Positions 52,587 to 62,396 are shown, counted from the first letter of the stretch. The stretch: DNA of 64,000 nucleotides from Thermasporomyces composti (GCF_003386795.1 NZ_QTUC01000001.1:2418001-2482000); one strand, 5' to 3'. Notes: generated by a model from the letters alone, not told the origin. Translations and numbers: made by a program.

Positions 52587-53153
52587 TCATCCGACCGGGG
52601 TCGGCGCGAACGTCACCTCCGCTGTCGAGACCGTCTCGCCTCGCCGACCGGGTGCGCAATGCCCGTGCCAGTAGAGGTTGGTGTGGTTGATCACCTGCTC
52701 CGCTGTCGGGGCCCCGTCGACGGTGAAGGGCTCTGTCGTGTGCGCGTCGCCTACCAGCGTCACGTCGTAGCCGCGGACGAAGGCGCCGTGGATCGTGCTG
52801 CGGATGCAGGCGTCCGTCTGGGCGCCCGTGACGACGAGGTGTCCGACTCGGCGTTCAGCGAGAACCGCCTCGAGCTCGGTGTCCTCGAACGAGTCGCAGT
52901 AGTGCTTGTGCAAGAGTGGCTCTGACTCGTTCCGGACCAGCTCAGGCACGTACTGCCAGCGCTCGCTACCGTACTCGAGCTCGTCGTCGGAGTGCTGGAT
53001 CCAGATCACCGGGACCTTCGCCGCGCGTGCCTTGTCGACGAGCGACCTGATGTTGGCGATGACACCGTCACGGTTGTGGGCCCGGGCGACCACCCCGTTC
53101 TGGACGTCGATGACGAGCAGGGCGGTGTTCGGCCGGTCAGGGAGGGTCGTCAT
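52587..53153 (-). CDS. Cysteine hydrolase (isochorismatase family)
   Basis: A 188-residue hydrolase. The catalytic Asp is in LLVIDVQNGVV, the Lys is likely in LLHKHYCDSF, and the Cys lies in VTGAQTDACIRST after the cis-peptide loop. This is the nicotinamidase/isochorismatase fold; the small size suggests an amidase of unknown substrate. The ATG at 53151-53153 has AGGAG six bases upstream. Confidence 0.9.
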   Translation of the reverse strand: MTTLPDRPNTALLVIDVQNGVVARAHNRDGVIANIRSLVDKARAAKVPVIWIQHSDDELEYGSERWQYVPELVRNESEPLLHKHYCDSFEDTELEAVLAERRVGHLVVTGAQTDACIRSTIHGAFVRGYDVTLVGDAHTTEPFTVDGAPTAEQVINHTNLYWHGHCAPGRRGETVSTAEVTFAPTPVG

Positions 53154-53318
53154 GGCAGCTCCTGTCTGGGGGAACGCGTGTCGCCACGATAGACCCGACG
53201 TCCGACAGCTGACCGGCATCGGCCGACCGGGAGGTGGTCATTGGTGCTGACCACTTCGCTGTCGCGACTAGTGTTCTGCGGCGGCGTCAGCAAAGCCCTG
53301 TCCGGTAGGGGGCACCCG

Positions 53319-55760
53319 ATGTCCAAACCGCGTGGTGGTTGGCACCTCGTAGCCGGGATCCTGGCCGTCCTCGGCACGTCGCTCGCTCTGCTGGCGGGGC
53401 CTGCCGCGGCGGAGGAGCGAGCGGACTTTGTGCTGAGGTCCGTCGGCACGGCGGACGACGACACCACTGCCGTCGACGACGACCGCGCACTCGTACGAAC
53501 CGAGGACGGTGCCACGCACCGGATCGACGGGGCGAACGCCTTTCGGGGCGAGGGTGTCCTGCTGGAGTACACCCCGGAGTGGGGCTTCTCGACCGGCACG
53601 AACATCTGGGGTGCCGAGGCGGCGCTGGTGAGGACGAGCGACCCGACGCGGTTCCGGATCGTCGCCGTCAACTCCATCCGCATCGACCCGTCCCGCGGCG
53701 GCGACACTGAGATTCCGCCCAACGGACTCGTGCTCAGCGCGGGGCCGGGCGGCGACAGCGACCCGGTCGGCTTCATCACCGACCACTTCCATGTGGGGGA
53801 GTACGTGACCATCACCCGGCCAACGTCGGTCACCAGCACCGAGCAGGCGCACGCGATCGACCCGACCGCGGAGTCCAACCCGGACGGCGCGCCGTATCCC
53901 GGGTATCGGGGCCCGGACCAGCTCGTCGTCTACACACCGGCCTACGGCAGCTCGACCGGGACGAACCAGTGGGGCTACGAGGTCATCGTCCGGGACGGGG
54001 TGGTCACCGCCCTGTCAGGTGCCGACTCCCCGATCCCCGAGGACGGATACGTCCTGAGCGGTCACGGCGTCATGGCGGACTGGCTGCGGCGGAACGCAGT
54101 CGTCGGCGCGAGCGTCACCCTGTCCGGACACCAGGTGACGATCCATCGAGATGTGCTCACGTCCATCCGGAACGCCGAAGCCGCGGTCGCCGAGTCCGAG
54201 GAGGTGATGCAACGCGCTCACGACGCCTACCTCAATGTCCCGTTGGCGCAGGCGCGCGACCGCCTGGACGCGGCGCGAACGTGGGTTCGGCGCGCCGAGG
54301 ACGCGCGGGGCACGGACGACCAAGCGGCGCTGTCGTACGTCGACGAGGCCATCTCGGCGGCACGCGAGGCCTACTACCTGGCGATGCCGGCCCGGCCCGC
54401 CGACGCGCGCGGCATGTGGTATCGGCCGGTCGAGACGAGCGTCGAGGAGATCCGCCGCACCCTCGACCGGATGCGCGCGGCCGGGATGAACGAGCTCTAC
54501 CTCGAGACCTACTTCCGCGGCTACACCATCTACCCCAGCGCGGTGAGCGAGGCGCATGGGCTTCCCGCCCAGAACCCGGCGTTCGAGGGGTTCGACCCGC
54601 TCCCGGTGTGGAAGGAGGAGGCCGCCAAACGAGGCATCGCTCTCCACGCGTGGATCGACGGCCTCGCGGTGGGCAACGAGCTGGGCGACGGGATCGGGCC
54701 GATCCTGAGCACCCATCCGGAATGGGCGGCGGTCGACCGTGACCACGCCGACGACCCGAGGCCGCATCCGTCGGCGAACGGCTTCTACTGGCTCGACGTC
54801 AGCGATCCGGTCGCGCGGGAGTACTTCCTCGACCTCATGGTCGAGACGGTGACGACGTATGACCTCGACGGCATCAACATCGACTACATGCGGTACCCGG
54901 TCGTCGAGGACTGGCGGAAGACCTTCAACTTCAGCCCTGACGCGCGACGTGCCTTCGAGCGGACGCACGGGGTCGACCCGATCACACTCGACCCGACGGA
55001 CGAGCGGTGGGAGCTGTGGCAGCGCTTCGTCGAGAACGAGGAGAACCGCCTCGTCGCCGAGCTGTCGGCGCGCGTCAAGCGGGCCAAGCCGTCCGCCGTG
55101 GTGTCCGCGGCGCCGGAAGGCGGGACGGAGGCGGCGAAGGTGCACCAGTGGTCGGACGTCGTCGACGTGGTGATTCCGCAGGCGTACACGCCGAACCTCG
55201 AGGCCATCCGTGACACCGTGGCCGAGATGGCGGGTCGGATGCGTGGTGGCCAGCTCGTCTACACCGGTGTGGCGCCGCTCTACCAGCGTCTGCCGGTGTT
55301 CGACAGCGTGCGGCAGGCGGTCGGGGCCAAGGAGCTCGACGCGGGAACGGTGATCTTCTCGTTCGGTCAGGCGAGCGTGCCGGTGAGCGAGGCTCTGTCG
55401 TCGGGGCCGTGGCGAGGGAGAGCGGTGCCACCGGGGCTCCGTCCCGTCACTGCCGTCAAGGCGTTATTGACGCAAGCACGGACGGACGTGGACGAGGTCT
55501 ACCTGCCGCGTGACGGGATCGACTCCGGCGTGGCGAACGCGCTGCACGGCCGGGTACGGGACATCGTCGACGACCTGTCCACGACGGCGTCGGCGGGACA
55601 CCTGCGCGCCCTCACCACCAGGCTGCTCCGGCTCACGGAGTGGACCGAGAGACAACGGGACCGCGGCGCGATTGCTCCGCCGGTCGCCGCCAACCTGACG
55701 CGACAGTTCACCGAGGCTCGGACGATCCTCGACTACGCCATCGCGCGGACCATGCGCTAG
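53319..55760 (+). CDS. Secreted glycosyl hydrolase-like 10 (DUF187) protein
   Basis: An 813-residue secreted protein. The signal peptide (residues 1 to about 31) ends in AGPAAAEE. Residues about 35-290 form two beta-rich repeats, each with a STGTN motif before W (YTPEWGFSTGTNIWGAE and YTPAYGSSTGTNQWGYE). A helical linker follows (about 310-370), then the GHL10 domain, with RGMWYRPVETSVEEI, LYLETYFRGYTIYPS, GIALHAWIDGLAVG and DGINIDYMRYPVV, carrying conserved acidic residues in the barrel. The C-terminal 90 residues are helical. The ATG at 53319 has AGGGGG eight bases upstream. It likely degrades or binds an extracellular glycan. Confidence 0.87.
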   Translation: MSKPRGGWHLVAGILAVLGTSLALLAGPAAAEERADFVLRSVGTADDDTTAVDDDRALVRTEDGATHRIDGANAFRGEGVLLEYTPEWGFSTGTNIWGAEAALVRTSDPTRFRIVAVNSIRIDPSRGGDTEIPPNGLVLSAGPGGDSDPVGFITDHFHVGEYVTITRPTSVTSTEQAHAIDPTAESNPDGAPYPGYRGPDQLVVYTPAYGSSTGTNQWGYEVIVRDGVVTALSGADSPIPEDGYVLSGHGVMADWLRRNAVVGASVTLSGHQVTIHRDVLTSIRNAEAAVAESEEVMQRAHDAYLNVPLAQARDRLDAARTWVRRAEDARGTDDQAALSYVDEAISAAREAYYLAMPARPADARGMWYRPVETSVEEIRRTLDRMRAAGMNELYLETYFRGYTIYPSAVSEAHGLPAQNPAFEGFDPLPVWKEEAAKRGIALHAWIDGLAVGNELGDGIGPILSTHPEWAAVDRDHADDPRPHPSANGFYWLDVSDPVAREYFLDLMVETVTTYDLDGINIDYMRYPVVEDWRKTFNFSPDARRAFERTHGVDPITLDPTDERWELWQRFVENEENRLVAELSARVKRAKPSAVVSAAPEGGTEAAKVHQWSDVVDVVIPQAYTPNLEAIRDTVAEMAGRMRGGQLVYTGVAPLYQRLPVFDSVRQAVGAKELDAGTVIFSFGQASVPVSEALSSGPWRGRAVPPGLRPVTAVKALLTQARTDVDEVYLPRDGIDSGVANALHGRVRDIVDDLSTTASAGHLRALTTRLLRLTEWTERQRDRGAIAPPVAANLTRQFTEARTILDYAIARTMR

Positions 55761-55931
55761 GGCTGGGGGAGAGGCCGTTGTGGTGTCGGTCAGGCCCGTG
55801 CCTTTCCCGGTGCACTCGTTCCGGTGCGCAGGTTTCCTCTCGACGAACTCCTGACAGGTGATCAGCGCCGGCGTAGCATGGCGCGGCGTGATCGCGGTCC
55901 ACCTGAGTCCCTTCGTCTGAGGAGCCCACCC

Positions 55932-58493
55932 GTGGAGATCACCCGTCGTCGGCTGCTGTCGCTCGTCCCCGCGGCGAGCCTGTCGGGACTCGCCCTTCCT
56001 CAGCGAGCGAGCGCTACGACCGGCGAGGCGCGCGAGGACAGTCAAGCCGAGCCTCCGACGGCGCGCCTCATCGCCAACACCGTCGCCATGCTCGCCGGCA
56101 CGCCGGAGTCGAACGCTCGACCCGAGGTCGCCGCCAAGCTCGTCACCATCGAGCAGAACGCCCGCAGCCGGCTCACCGCGATGGACGCCGCGGGCGACGG
56201 CGAGCTGTTCACCGGCCTTCCTCTCGGCGAGGACGACGCCAACCTGGCGCGGACGTACCAGTACCTCTACGAGATCGCGCTCGCCACCCGCGCGCCGGGT
56301 AGCGCCCTGTTCGACGACATCGCCGTGCAACGTCGGGTCCTCGACGGCCTCGTCTGGCTGCACGAGCACTACTACGGCGACCAGTCCCAGGGGTACTACG
56401 GCAACTGGTTCAACTGGGAGATCGGCATCTCCAACCACGTCAGCCGGACGTTGGTCCTGCTCGCCGACCAGGCGCGGGAGTACGTCCCGGAGCTAGCGGC
56501 GACCTACGTCGCCTCCATGGACGCCTACCTACGCAACGGCAAGGACGGTGACGTCGACCTCGACTCACGCTTCCACACCGGCGCCAACCTCGCGGACATC
56601 ACCACCAACCGGATCCTGCAGGGGGCGGTGCTCGGCGACGAGGCCCGCATCGAGAAGGCGATCGCGGACCAGCTCACCGTCTACGCCACGATCGACCCCT
56701 ACCACCTCCGCCATGGGGTCACCGACGGCTACTACGCGGACGGGTCGTTCATCCAGCACCACTCGGTCGCCTACACCGGCTCCTACGGTAAGGGGCTGCT
56801 CAGCCGCGTGGTCCAGACGATCAAGATCCTCGACGGCACCAGCTACGCGCCGGCGGAGGATCTCGTCGGGATCGTCCAGGGCTGGGTTCGGGACGGGTTC
56901 GCGCCGCTCATCTTCGAAGGCTGGATGATGGAGGTGGTCAAGGGACGCGCCGTGTCCCGGACCACGACCGGCTACGCCGACGTCGCGGTCGTCGTCGAGG
57001 CCATCGTCGACCTCGCCGACTACGTCGGTGGTGAGGACGCCGCGGCTCTCAAGGGGTACGTCAAGCACATCCGCTCGACCTCGCGGGCCGGGCTCAATCC
57101 GACCAGCTTCGTCTCGCCGGTCAGCATCGCGCGCTACAGCGACATCATCGCCGACGACGCGATCGCGCCGGCCGACCTTAACCCACCGTCGCGCAGTGTG
57201 GCGTTCAACGCGATGGATCGGCACGTGCACCGGCGTCCCGGTTACGCGTTCGCCCTCGCCCGGAGCTCGGACCGCATCAGCAAGTACGAGTACATGAACG
57301 GCGAGAACCTGCAACCGTGGTTCCAGGGCGACGGCGCCTACTACCTCTACCTGTCGGGTCAGGACCAGACCCAGGCGTACGGCGTCGACTACTTCGTGAC
57401 CGTGTCGCCCTACCGGCTCGCGGGTGTGACGGTTCCAGTCGAGGAGCGGAAGACGATCCCCGAGCTGTACGGCACGCCGTACTACGACAACCCCGACCAC
57501 CCGCTGAACTTCACGCCGTCGTCGGAGTCGCAGAACACCTACGTGTACTTCCCCCGCGGGACGAACCGCTGGTCGGGCGGCGCGACGTTGGGTGCCTACG
57601 GCGTGAGCGGCATGGTGCTTTCCGACGACGTGCCGTACGTCCACAAACAGCAGGGCATCCTGCCGGACGACTTCGTCGTCTACCAGAACGCCCGCGCCAC
57701 CAAGTCGTGGTTCATGCTGGACGACGAGATCGTCGTGCTCGCCGCCGGCGTGACCGACCCTGCGGGGCGAGCGGTGACCACGAGCGTGGACGCGCGCATC
57801 GCCGCCCCGACGGACGACGTCACCGTGCGCGGTGCGCTGCGTGACGGCGGCGTGCGGACGGGTCCGGGTACCGGCGACCTCGTCTGGCTGCGCTACGCCA
57901 ACGGCACGCACGGCACCGCCGTCGGGTACGTGTTCCTCGAGCCACGACCGGTGAACGTGTCGGTGGAGACGGTGACGCGCAACCTCCGCGTGGTCCGCAC
58001 CGCGAACCCGGACCAGCAGGTGACCAAGTCGGTCTTCGGCGTCTGGTTCGAGCAGCCGGCCGGCGCCCCACCGGCGTCGCTGGCGTACGCCTTGGTGCCG
58101 AACGCGACCGAGCCGCAGCTGCGGTCCTACGTCAACGGGCCGTTGACCGTGCTCGCGAACACGTCCGAGGTCCAGGCGATCCGGCACTCCCGGCTCGGCG
58201 TGACGGCTGTCAACGTGTTCGCCGACGGCTGGCACGAGGTGGCGGGGGTGAGGATCGACGGGTGCGCGTCGGTGCTCGTCCAGCAGGCGCGGGGGCGCGA
58301 CGGCCTCACGAGAATTAGCGTCTCCGACCCCACGATGGACCGGGAGTCGGTCACCGTCGTCCTGCGGGGCCGCTCGCTGGCGCCGGTCTCGACCGACGAG
58401 GGCGTGCGGGTGACCCCGGTTCCTGGCGGCACCGAGCTGCGGTTCGACACCCACCAGGTGTACGGCCGCACGCTGACGGCCACCCTCCGCTAG
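55932..58493 (+). CDS. Secreted polysaccharide lyase family 8 (hyaluronate/chondroitin/xanthan lyase-like)
   Basis: An 853-residue exported lyase. The N-terminus TRRRLLSLVPAASLSGLALP is a Tat signal peptide. An alpha/alpha toroid domain follows, with NWFNWEIGISNHV and DGSFIQHHSVAYTGSYG, whose His and Tyr align with the catalytic residues of hyaluronate and chondroitin AC lyases. The middle and C-terminal beta-sandwich domains start near about residue 430. PL8 enzymes cleave uronic-acid polysaccharides by beta-elimination. The GTG at 55932 has GAGGAG eight bases upstream. It lies after another secreted glycan enzyme in the same direction. Confidence 0.92.
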   Translation: MEITRRRLLSLVPAASLSGLALPQRASATTGEAREDSQAEPPTARLIANTVAMLAGTPESNARPEVAAKLVTIEQNARSRLTAMDAAGDGELFTGLPLGEDDANLARTYQYLYEIALATRAPGSALFDDIAVQRRVLDGLVWLHEHYYGDQSQGYYGNWFNWEIGISNHVSRTLVLLADQAREYVPELAATYVASMDAYLRNGKDGDVDLDSRFHTGANLADITTNRILQGAVLGDEARIEKAIADQLTVYATIDPYHLRHGVTDGYYADGSFIQHHSVAYTGSYGKGLLSRVVQTIKILDGTSYAPAEDLVGIVQGWVRDGFAPLIFEGWMMEVVKGRAVSRTTTGYADVAVVVEAIVDLADYVGGEDAAALKGYVKHIRSTSRAGLNPTSFVSPVSIARYSDIIADDAIAPADLNPPSRSVAFNAMDRHVHRRPGYAFALARSSDRISKYEYMNGENLQPWFQGDGAYYLYLSGQDQTQAYGVDYFVTVSPYRLAGVTVPVEERKTIPELYGTPYYDNPDHPLNFTPSSESQNTYVYFPRGTNRWSGGATLGAYGVSGMVLSDDVPYVHKQQGILPDDFVVYQNARATKSWFMLDDEIVVLAAGVTDPAGRAVTTSVDARIAAPTDDVTVRGALRDGGVRTGPGTGDLVWLRYANGTHGTAVGYVFLEPRPVNVSVETVTRNLRVVRTANPDQQVTKSVFGVWFEQPAGAPPASLAYALVPNATEPQLRSYVNGPLTVLANTSEVQAIRHSRLGVTAVNVFADGWHEVAGVRIDGCASVLVQQARGRDGLTRISVSDPTMDRESVTVVLRGRSLAPVSTDEGVRVTPVPGGTELRFDTHQVYGRTLTATLR

Positions 58494-58559
58494 GGGCAGG
58501 GTGGCCGCGCTCCCGCGGGGCGTGGCGCCCTCGCGCAGGTCGGCGAGCCCGGGTGCATC

Positions 58560-58599
58560 GGGCGGCGTCGCGTCCGCCGATCCTGGGGCGACGCCGCCC
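58560..58599. terminator. Terminator between convergent genes
   Basis: GGGCGGCGTCGC (58560-58571) pairs perfectly with GCGACGCCGCCC (58588-58599) across a 16-base loop, between the lyase gene and the permease gene. Confidence 0.75.
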
Positions 58600-58630
58600 T
58601 CGACGCGAACGGCGAGTCGTCCGTCGAGCC

Positions 58631-59935
58631 TCAGTCCTTGGGAACCGCCTCAGCCCCCACCGGCTCGACCGGCAGGGTGGCGCGGCGCTCCCCGATGAGC
58701 CGCATCACGTGGTAGACCGCCACGGCGGCGAGAGCGCCGAGCGCGATGCCGTTGAAGGACAGCTCACCGATCGTCCAGGTGAAGTCGGCGATGCCGATGA
58801 TGAGGGCGACTGCGGCGGTCATGAGGTTCGCCGGGTTGCGGAAGTCCACCTTGTTGTCGACCCAGATGCGGGCGCCGATGATGCCGATCAACCCGTAGAG
58901 CGCGGTCGTGGCGCCACCGAGCACGCCGGGGGGAATCGTGTTGATGAGCGCGCCGAACTTGGGGGAGAGCCCCAGCACGAAGGCGGCCACGCCGGCCACC
59001 CAGTACGCCGCGGTCGAGTAGACCCGCGTCGCGGCCATGACGCCGATGTTCTCGCCGTACGTGGTCGTGGCCGAACCGCCTCCGGCGCCGGCGAGCATGG
59101 TGGCCACACCGTCGCCGATGAAGGCCCGGCCGATGAGCGGATCCATCGAACGGTCGGTCATCGAGGCGACGGCTTTGACGTGACCCAGGTTCTCGGCGAT
59201 GAGCACGAGAACCACCGGCACGAACATCGGGATGACGGACCAGTCCAGCGTCATTCCGGTGAACGTCGGAAGGCCGACCCAGGCCGCCTTCTCCACGGCG
59301 CTGAAGTCCAGCTGGCCCTGCAGACCTGCGGCGGCGTAGCCGACGAGGACGCCGACGAAGATCGACATCCGGCCCAGGATGCCGCTGAAGAGCACGGTCG
59401 CCAGCAGCACCGCGACCAGGGTGACGAGAGCGGTCACCGGCTGGGTCTCGAAGTTGTCCTTGGCGACGGGCGCGAGGTTGAAGCCGATCAACGCGACCAC
59501 GGTCCCGTTGACGACGGGCGGCATGAGGATGTCGATCCAGCGCACGCCCACCCGGTGCACCAGCAGACCCACCAGGGCGAAGAGCAGGCCGGTCACGAAG
59601 ACTCCGCCGAGAGCGGCGGCGGGACCCGCCTGGGCCTTGGCGGCCAGGATCGGGGCGATGAACGCGAAGCTCGACCCGAGGTAGCTCGGCAGACGGTTGC
59701 CGGTGATCAGGAGGAACAGCAGGGTTCCCAGGCCGGAGAAGAAGAGCGTGGTCGCCGGCGGGAAACCGGTGAGGATGGGGACGAGGAACGTCGCCCCGAA
59801 CATCGCGAGCACGTGCTGGATGCCGATGCCGATCGTCCGACCCCAGCTCAACCGCTCCTCGGGCGCGACGACCTCCCCAGGCGGCACGGTCCGCCCATCG
59901 CCGTACACCCGCCAGCCCAGCCCGAACCTGGCCAT
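58631..59935 (-). CDS. uraA: Uracil permease (NCS2/NAT family)
   Basis: A 434-residue permease with about 14 hydrophobic helices. The NCS2 motifs are GIQHVLAMFGATFLVPILTG near the start and TTYGENIGVMAATRVYS, the NAT signature loop with Glu and Asn. Proton-coupled uracil uptake is the best match among pyrimidine/purine permeases; xanthine cannot be excluded. The ATG at 59933-59935 has GAGGAGG upstream. Confidence 0.9.
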   Translation of the reverse strand: MARFGLGWRVYGDGRTVPPGEVVAPEERLSWGRTIGIGIQHVLAMFGATFLVPILTGFPPATTLFFSGLGTLLFLLITGNRLPSYLGSSFAFIAPILAAKAQAGPAAALGGVFVTGLLFALVGLLVHRVGVRWIDILMPPVVNGTVVALIGFNLAPVAKDNFETQPVTALVTLVAVLLATVLFSGILGRMSIFVGVLVGYAAAGLQGQLDFSAVEKAAWVGLPTFTGMTLDWSVIPMFVPVVLVLIAENLGHVKAVASMTDRSMDPLIGRAFIGDGVATMLAGAGGGSATTTYGENIGVMAATRVYSTAAYWVAGVAAFVLGLSPKFGALINTIPPGVLGGATTALYGLIGIIGARIWVDNKVDFRNPANLMTAAVALIIGIADFTWTIGELSFNGIALGALAAVAVYHVMRLIGERRATLPVEPVGAEAVPKD

Positions 59936-60062
59936 ACGTCCTCCTCGTGCGTTCGACCGCGCGGGAGCGTACCGCCAGTTGGCACGTCGTGGAATCGAAC
60001 GAGAGCGCGGATCAGCTCGGTCGTCCGCGCGTGCTGCGTCCCGGTGACGGTCCGGGTTGGTA

Positions 60063-61000
60063 TCACCACGTTCGGCGTACGCTCAGCCAGCGAAGCACGG
60101 CATCGCCCTGGTCACGCTGGAACTGGCGGAGCGTGGGGAGTCCAGGCGAGGGTGGCCTCCTGCAGGCGTTGTAGAAGAAGCCGCCCAAACCCACCAGGAC
60201 GCCGTCGATTGCTTCCGCCGGGACATCCGCGAGGAGGGGCGTCTCCGCGAGCAGCCTCTCGACGTCGTGACCGCCGTACAGCTCGACGTTGAGGAGGACG
60301 CACAACGTGTCGAACCACGCGCAGCCGCGGCATGCCCACGGCCAGTCCACCACGACGACCGACCGGTCCGGGCGGATGAGCAGGTTGTCCGCTCGGATGT
60401 CGGTGTGCACGAGCGTGTCGCCGTCGAGCGCCCGCACGCCGAGCGCGCTCAGCTCGATCAGCTCGTCGAGGTGGGTGGCGGCGACCTCGGGGAGGTCGTC
60501 CCAGGGGTCGTCGCGCAGCTCGCGCCAGCCGGCGAACTCGCCGCGCAGCTCGTCAGCCAGCGGGGGGAGGTCGTCACTGGGACACGGAGTCAGCCGCTCG
60601 CTCAGCTGTTGGAGCGCGGCCAGCACGTCGACGACGTCGGCGTACCGCCACGGTGTGGAGGGGTGCGCCCGTCGACGTCGGCGAAGACCAAGGCCACCCA
60701 GTGGCCGTCGTCGTAGCAGCCGAGGAGCTGGCTCGCCGGCACGTCGTCCGGGAGCTGGGCGGTGTTCCTCGCCTCTCGTCGGTGGAGTCCGGGCGAGTCG
60801 GGGTTCAGGTCCGCGCTGACGGCCTTGACGAAAGCGCGGCGACCGTCGTGGAGGCGCACTCGGTCGGCGGAGCCGGGTGAGAACCCACCACGCTGCGAGA
60901 CGGCTTCGACGACGTTGCCGTCGAGGATCTCCTCGATCCCCTTGCGGACGTGTGCGGGCAGGTCCGTCCAGGAAATCCGCACACCGCTCGCATCGACCAT
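60063..61000 (-). pseudogene. Aminoglycoside phosphotransferase-family kinase broken by one frameshift
   Basis: Two minus-strand frames make one APH-fold kinase. The first (from the ATG at 60998-61000) gives SQRGGFSPGSADRVRLHDGR, the lysine strand (AFVKAV) and VALVFADVDGR. The second takes up HPSTPWRYADVVDVLAALQQ, then the catalytic HTDIRADNLLI and the metal-binding VVVVDWPWA, to a stop at 60063. The break is at about 60660-60670, where a two-base loss in a GC-rich run would explain it. All catalytic motifs are present, so it is probably an intact gene with a sequence error or a very recent pseudogene. The substrate is unknown. Confidence 0.75.
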
Positions 61001-61183
61001 GGCTCGATGGTTCCAGCCGGTGCGCTCGTCCGCTAGTCATATTCCGAGCGCGCAGGTGCCGCGACGACGGGCGCACCGACCCCAACGACGGGACGAGGTC
61101 GTGGCAGGTGCAGGCGCACGAGTCCGTCCAGGCGTCGGCAAGGGCCGACCTGCGGACGTCGTCGTCGCCTGCTCGGCACCTGG

Positions 61184-61717
61184 TCAGGTCGACGGTTCCG
61201 CGGTGCCGCGCAGGTGGTCTCGCAGGCGGTCGAGGAAGGGGCGCTGGTAGCCCACGACCTTCTGGTACGCCGTGGCCAGATCGAACCACGCGGCCCGGTC
61301 GATCTCGGGGAACTCCTGGAGGCGTCCCGACCGTGGCGGCCACTCCATCGTGAAGGTGCCCGGATTGACCTCAACCGGATCGAGGTCGCCTTCGAGCGCC
61401 CAGACGGTCACGATCTTGCCGGCGGACTGTTTGACGGTGCCCAGGTCGATGAGCTCGCCTGGTGGAACCGGGAGGCCGAGCTCCTCGGTGAACTCCCGAC
61501 GAGCCGCTGTCACCAGGTCCTCCCCGGGCTCGGTCAGTCCCTTCGGGATCGACCAGGCGCCGGCGTCGCGGCGCGCCCAGAAGGGGCCACCCATGTGGCC
61601 GAGGAGAACCTCGGCGTCGGCAGCCGTCCGCCGGAAGAGGAGGATGCCGGCACTGCGCCTGGCGGGCGCGCGCGACGTGCCTGGACTCCGCTTCGCCGTC
61701 ACGGGGACAGTCTGCAC
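61184..61717 (-). CDS. Nudix hydrolase
   Basis: A 177-residue hydrolase with a complete Nudix box, GLTEPGEDLVTAARREFTEELG (Gx5Ex7REUxEExGU). Around it are ILLFRR and GAWSIPKG, which point to a family that acts on dinucleoside polyphosphates or nucleotide sugars. The GTG at 61717 has GGGAG eight bases before it; a GTG at 61702 is an alternative. No specific substrate can be named. Confidence 0.88.
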   Translation of the reverse strand: MQTVPVTAKRSPGTSRAPARRSAGILLFRRTAADAEVLLGHMGGPFWARRDAGAWSIPKGLTEPGEDLVTAARREFTEELGLPVPPGELIDLGTVKQSAGKIVTVWALEGDLDPVEVNPGTFTMEWPPRSGRLQEFPEIDRAAWFDLATAYQKVVGYQRPFLDRLRDHLRGTAEPST

Positions 61718-61845
61718 CCGTCTGGCTCCCGTCGGACCCGGACGCGGGCGACTCCTCCGTGCGAGGTGTCACTTCTCGTGCCAGTCGTGACACGTCGTGT
61801 ATTCGTGCGTCCTGCGGCGGGTGGGCGTAAGATGCGCCGCTCTCC

Positions 61846-61874
61846 TTGACATATCCAGCTAGGCGAGCTAATAG
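61846..61874 (+). promoter_or_regulatory. hsp20 promoter
   Basis: TTGACA (61846-61851) is a perfect -35, and a weak TAATAG lies 17 bases on (61869-61874). The stretch is more A/T-rich than its surroundings and leads into the HAIR box. Confidence 0.5.
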
Positions 61875-61878
61875 AAAA

Positions 61879-61899
61879 GGTGAGTCGATCAGACTCAAT
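61879..61899 (+). promoter_or_regulatory. HAIR box (HspR operator) upstream of hsp20
   Basis: TGAGT-CGATCAG-ACTCA (61881-61897) keeps the exact seven-base spacing of the HspR-associated inverted repeat (CTTGAGT-N7-ACTCAAG). Eleven of the 14 consensus positions match. It lies just downstream of the promoter, the expected position for repression. Confidence 0.75.
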
Positions 61900-61945
61900 C
61901 TTCATCCTCCACCGTCTAGCAAGTACGGGAGGGAAGAGGAGAACG

Positions 61946-62374
61946 GTGGTGGCGATGGTGACCCGAGTTGATCCGTTCCGTGAGTTCGACCGACTGACCG
62001 AGCGGCTGCTGTCCTCGTTCGGTGCCCCGGCGATGCCGATGGACGCCTACCGCAAGGACGACGCGTTCTACGTCCAGATGGACCTGCCGGGCGTCAAGCC
62101 GGACGACATCGAGCTCACCGTCGAGCGGAACGTCCTGACGGTGCGGGTGGAGCGCCCGGACCTCGAGGGCGACGACGTGGAGGTCCTGGCCAGTGAGCGC
62201 CCGCACGGCACCTTCACTCGGCAGTTCCACCTGGGGGAGAACCTCGACACCGACAAGCTGGAAGCCGAGTACGACGCCGGCGTCCTGAGCATCCGGATCC
62301 CGGTCGCCGAGGAGTCCAAGCCGCGTCGTATCCCGATCGGCGGCGCCGCCCAGGCTCGCGAGCTCGCGGCCTGA
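61946..62374 (+). CDS. Small heat shock protein (Hsp20/alpha-crystallin)
   Basis: A 142-residue ATP-independent chaperone. The alpha-crystallin domain runs from DAYRKDDAFYVQMDLPGV to LEAEYDAGVLSIRIPVAEE, with the conserved A/G-x-L motif in GVLSI and an N-terminal FREFDRLTERLLSSFG. A basic C-terminal extension carries the IxI-like RRIPIGG. The GTG at 61946 is chosen because AGAGGAG lies five bases before it; the ATG three codons later is possible. It is controlled by a TTGACA promoter and a HAIR box. Confidence 0.94.
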   Translation: MVAMVTRVDPFREFDRLTERLLSSFGAPAMPMDAYRKDDAFYVQMDLPGVKPDDIELTVERNVLTVRVERPDLEGDDVEVLASERPHGTFTRQFHLGENLDTDKLEAEYDAGVLSIRIPVAEESKPRRIPIGGAAQARELAA

Positions 62375-62396
62375 CGCGGCAACGCCACGACACGAA

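Noticed and set aside
58553-60292. Large plus-strand frames opposite uraA (579 residues)
   Set aside because: They are G/C-bias shadows: composition is Arg/Gly/His-rich and no family motif appears, while the minus strand has a clear permease.
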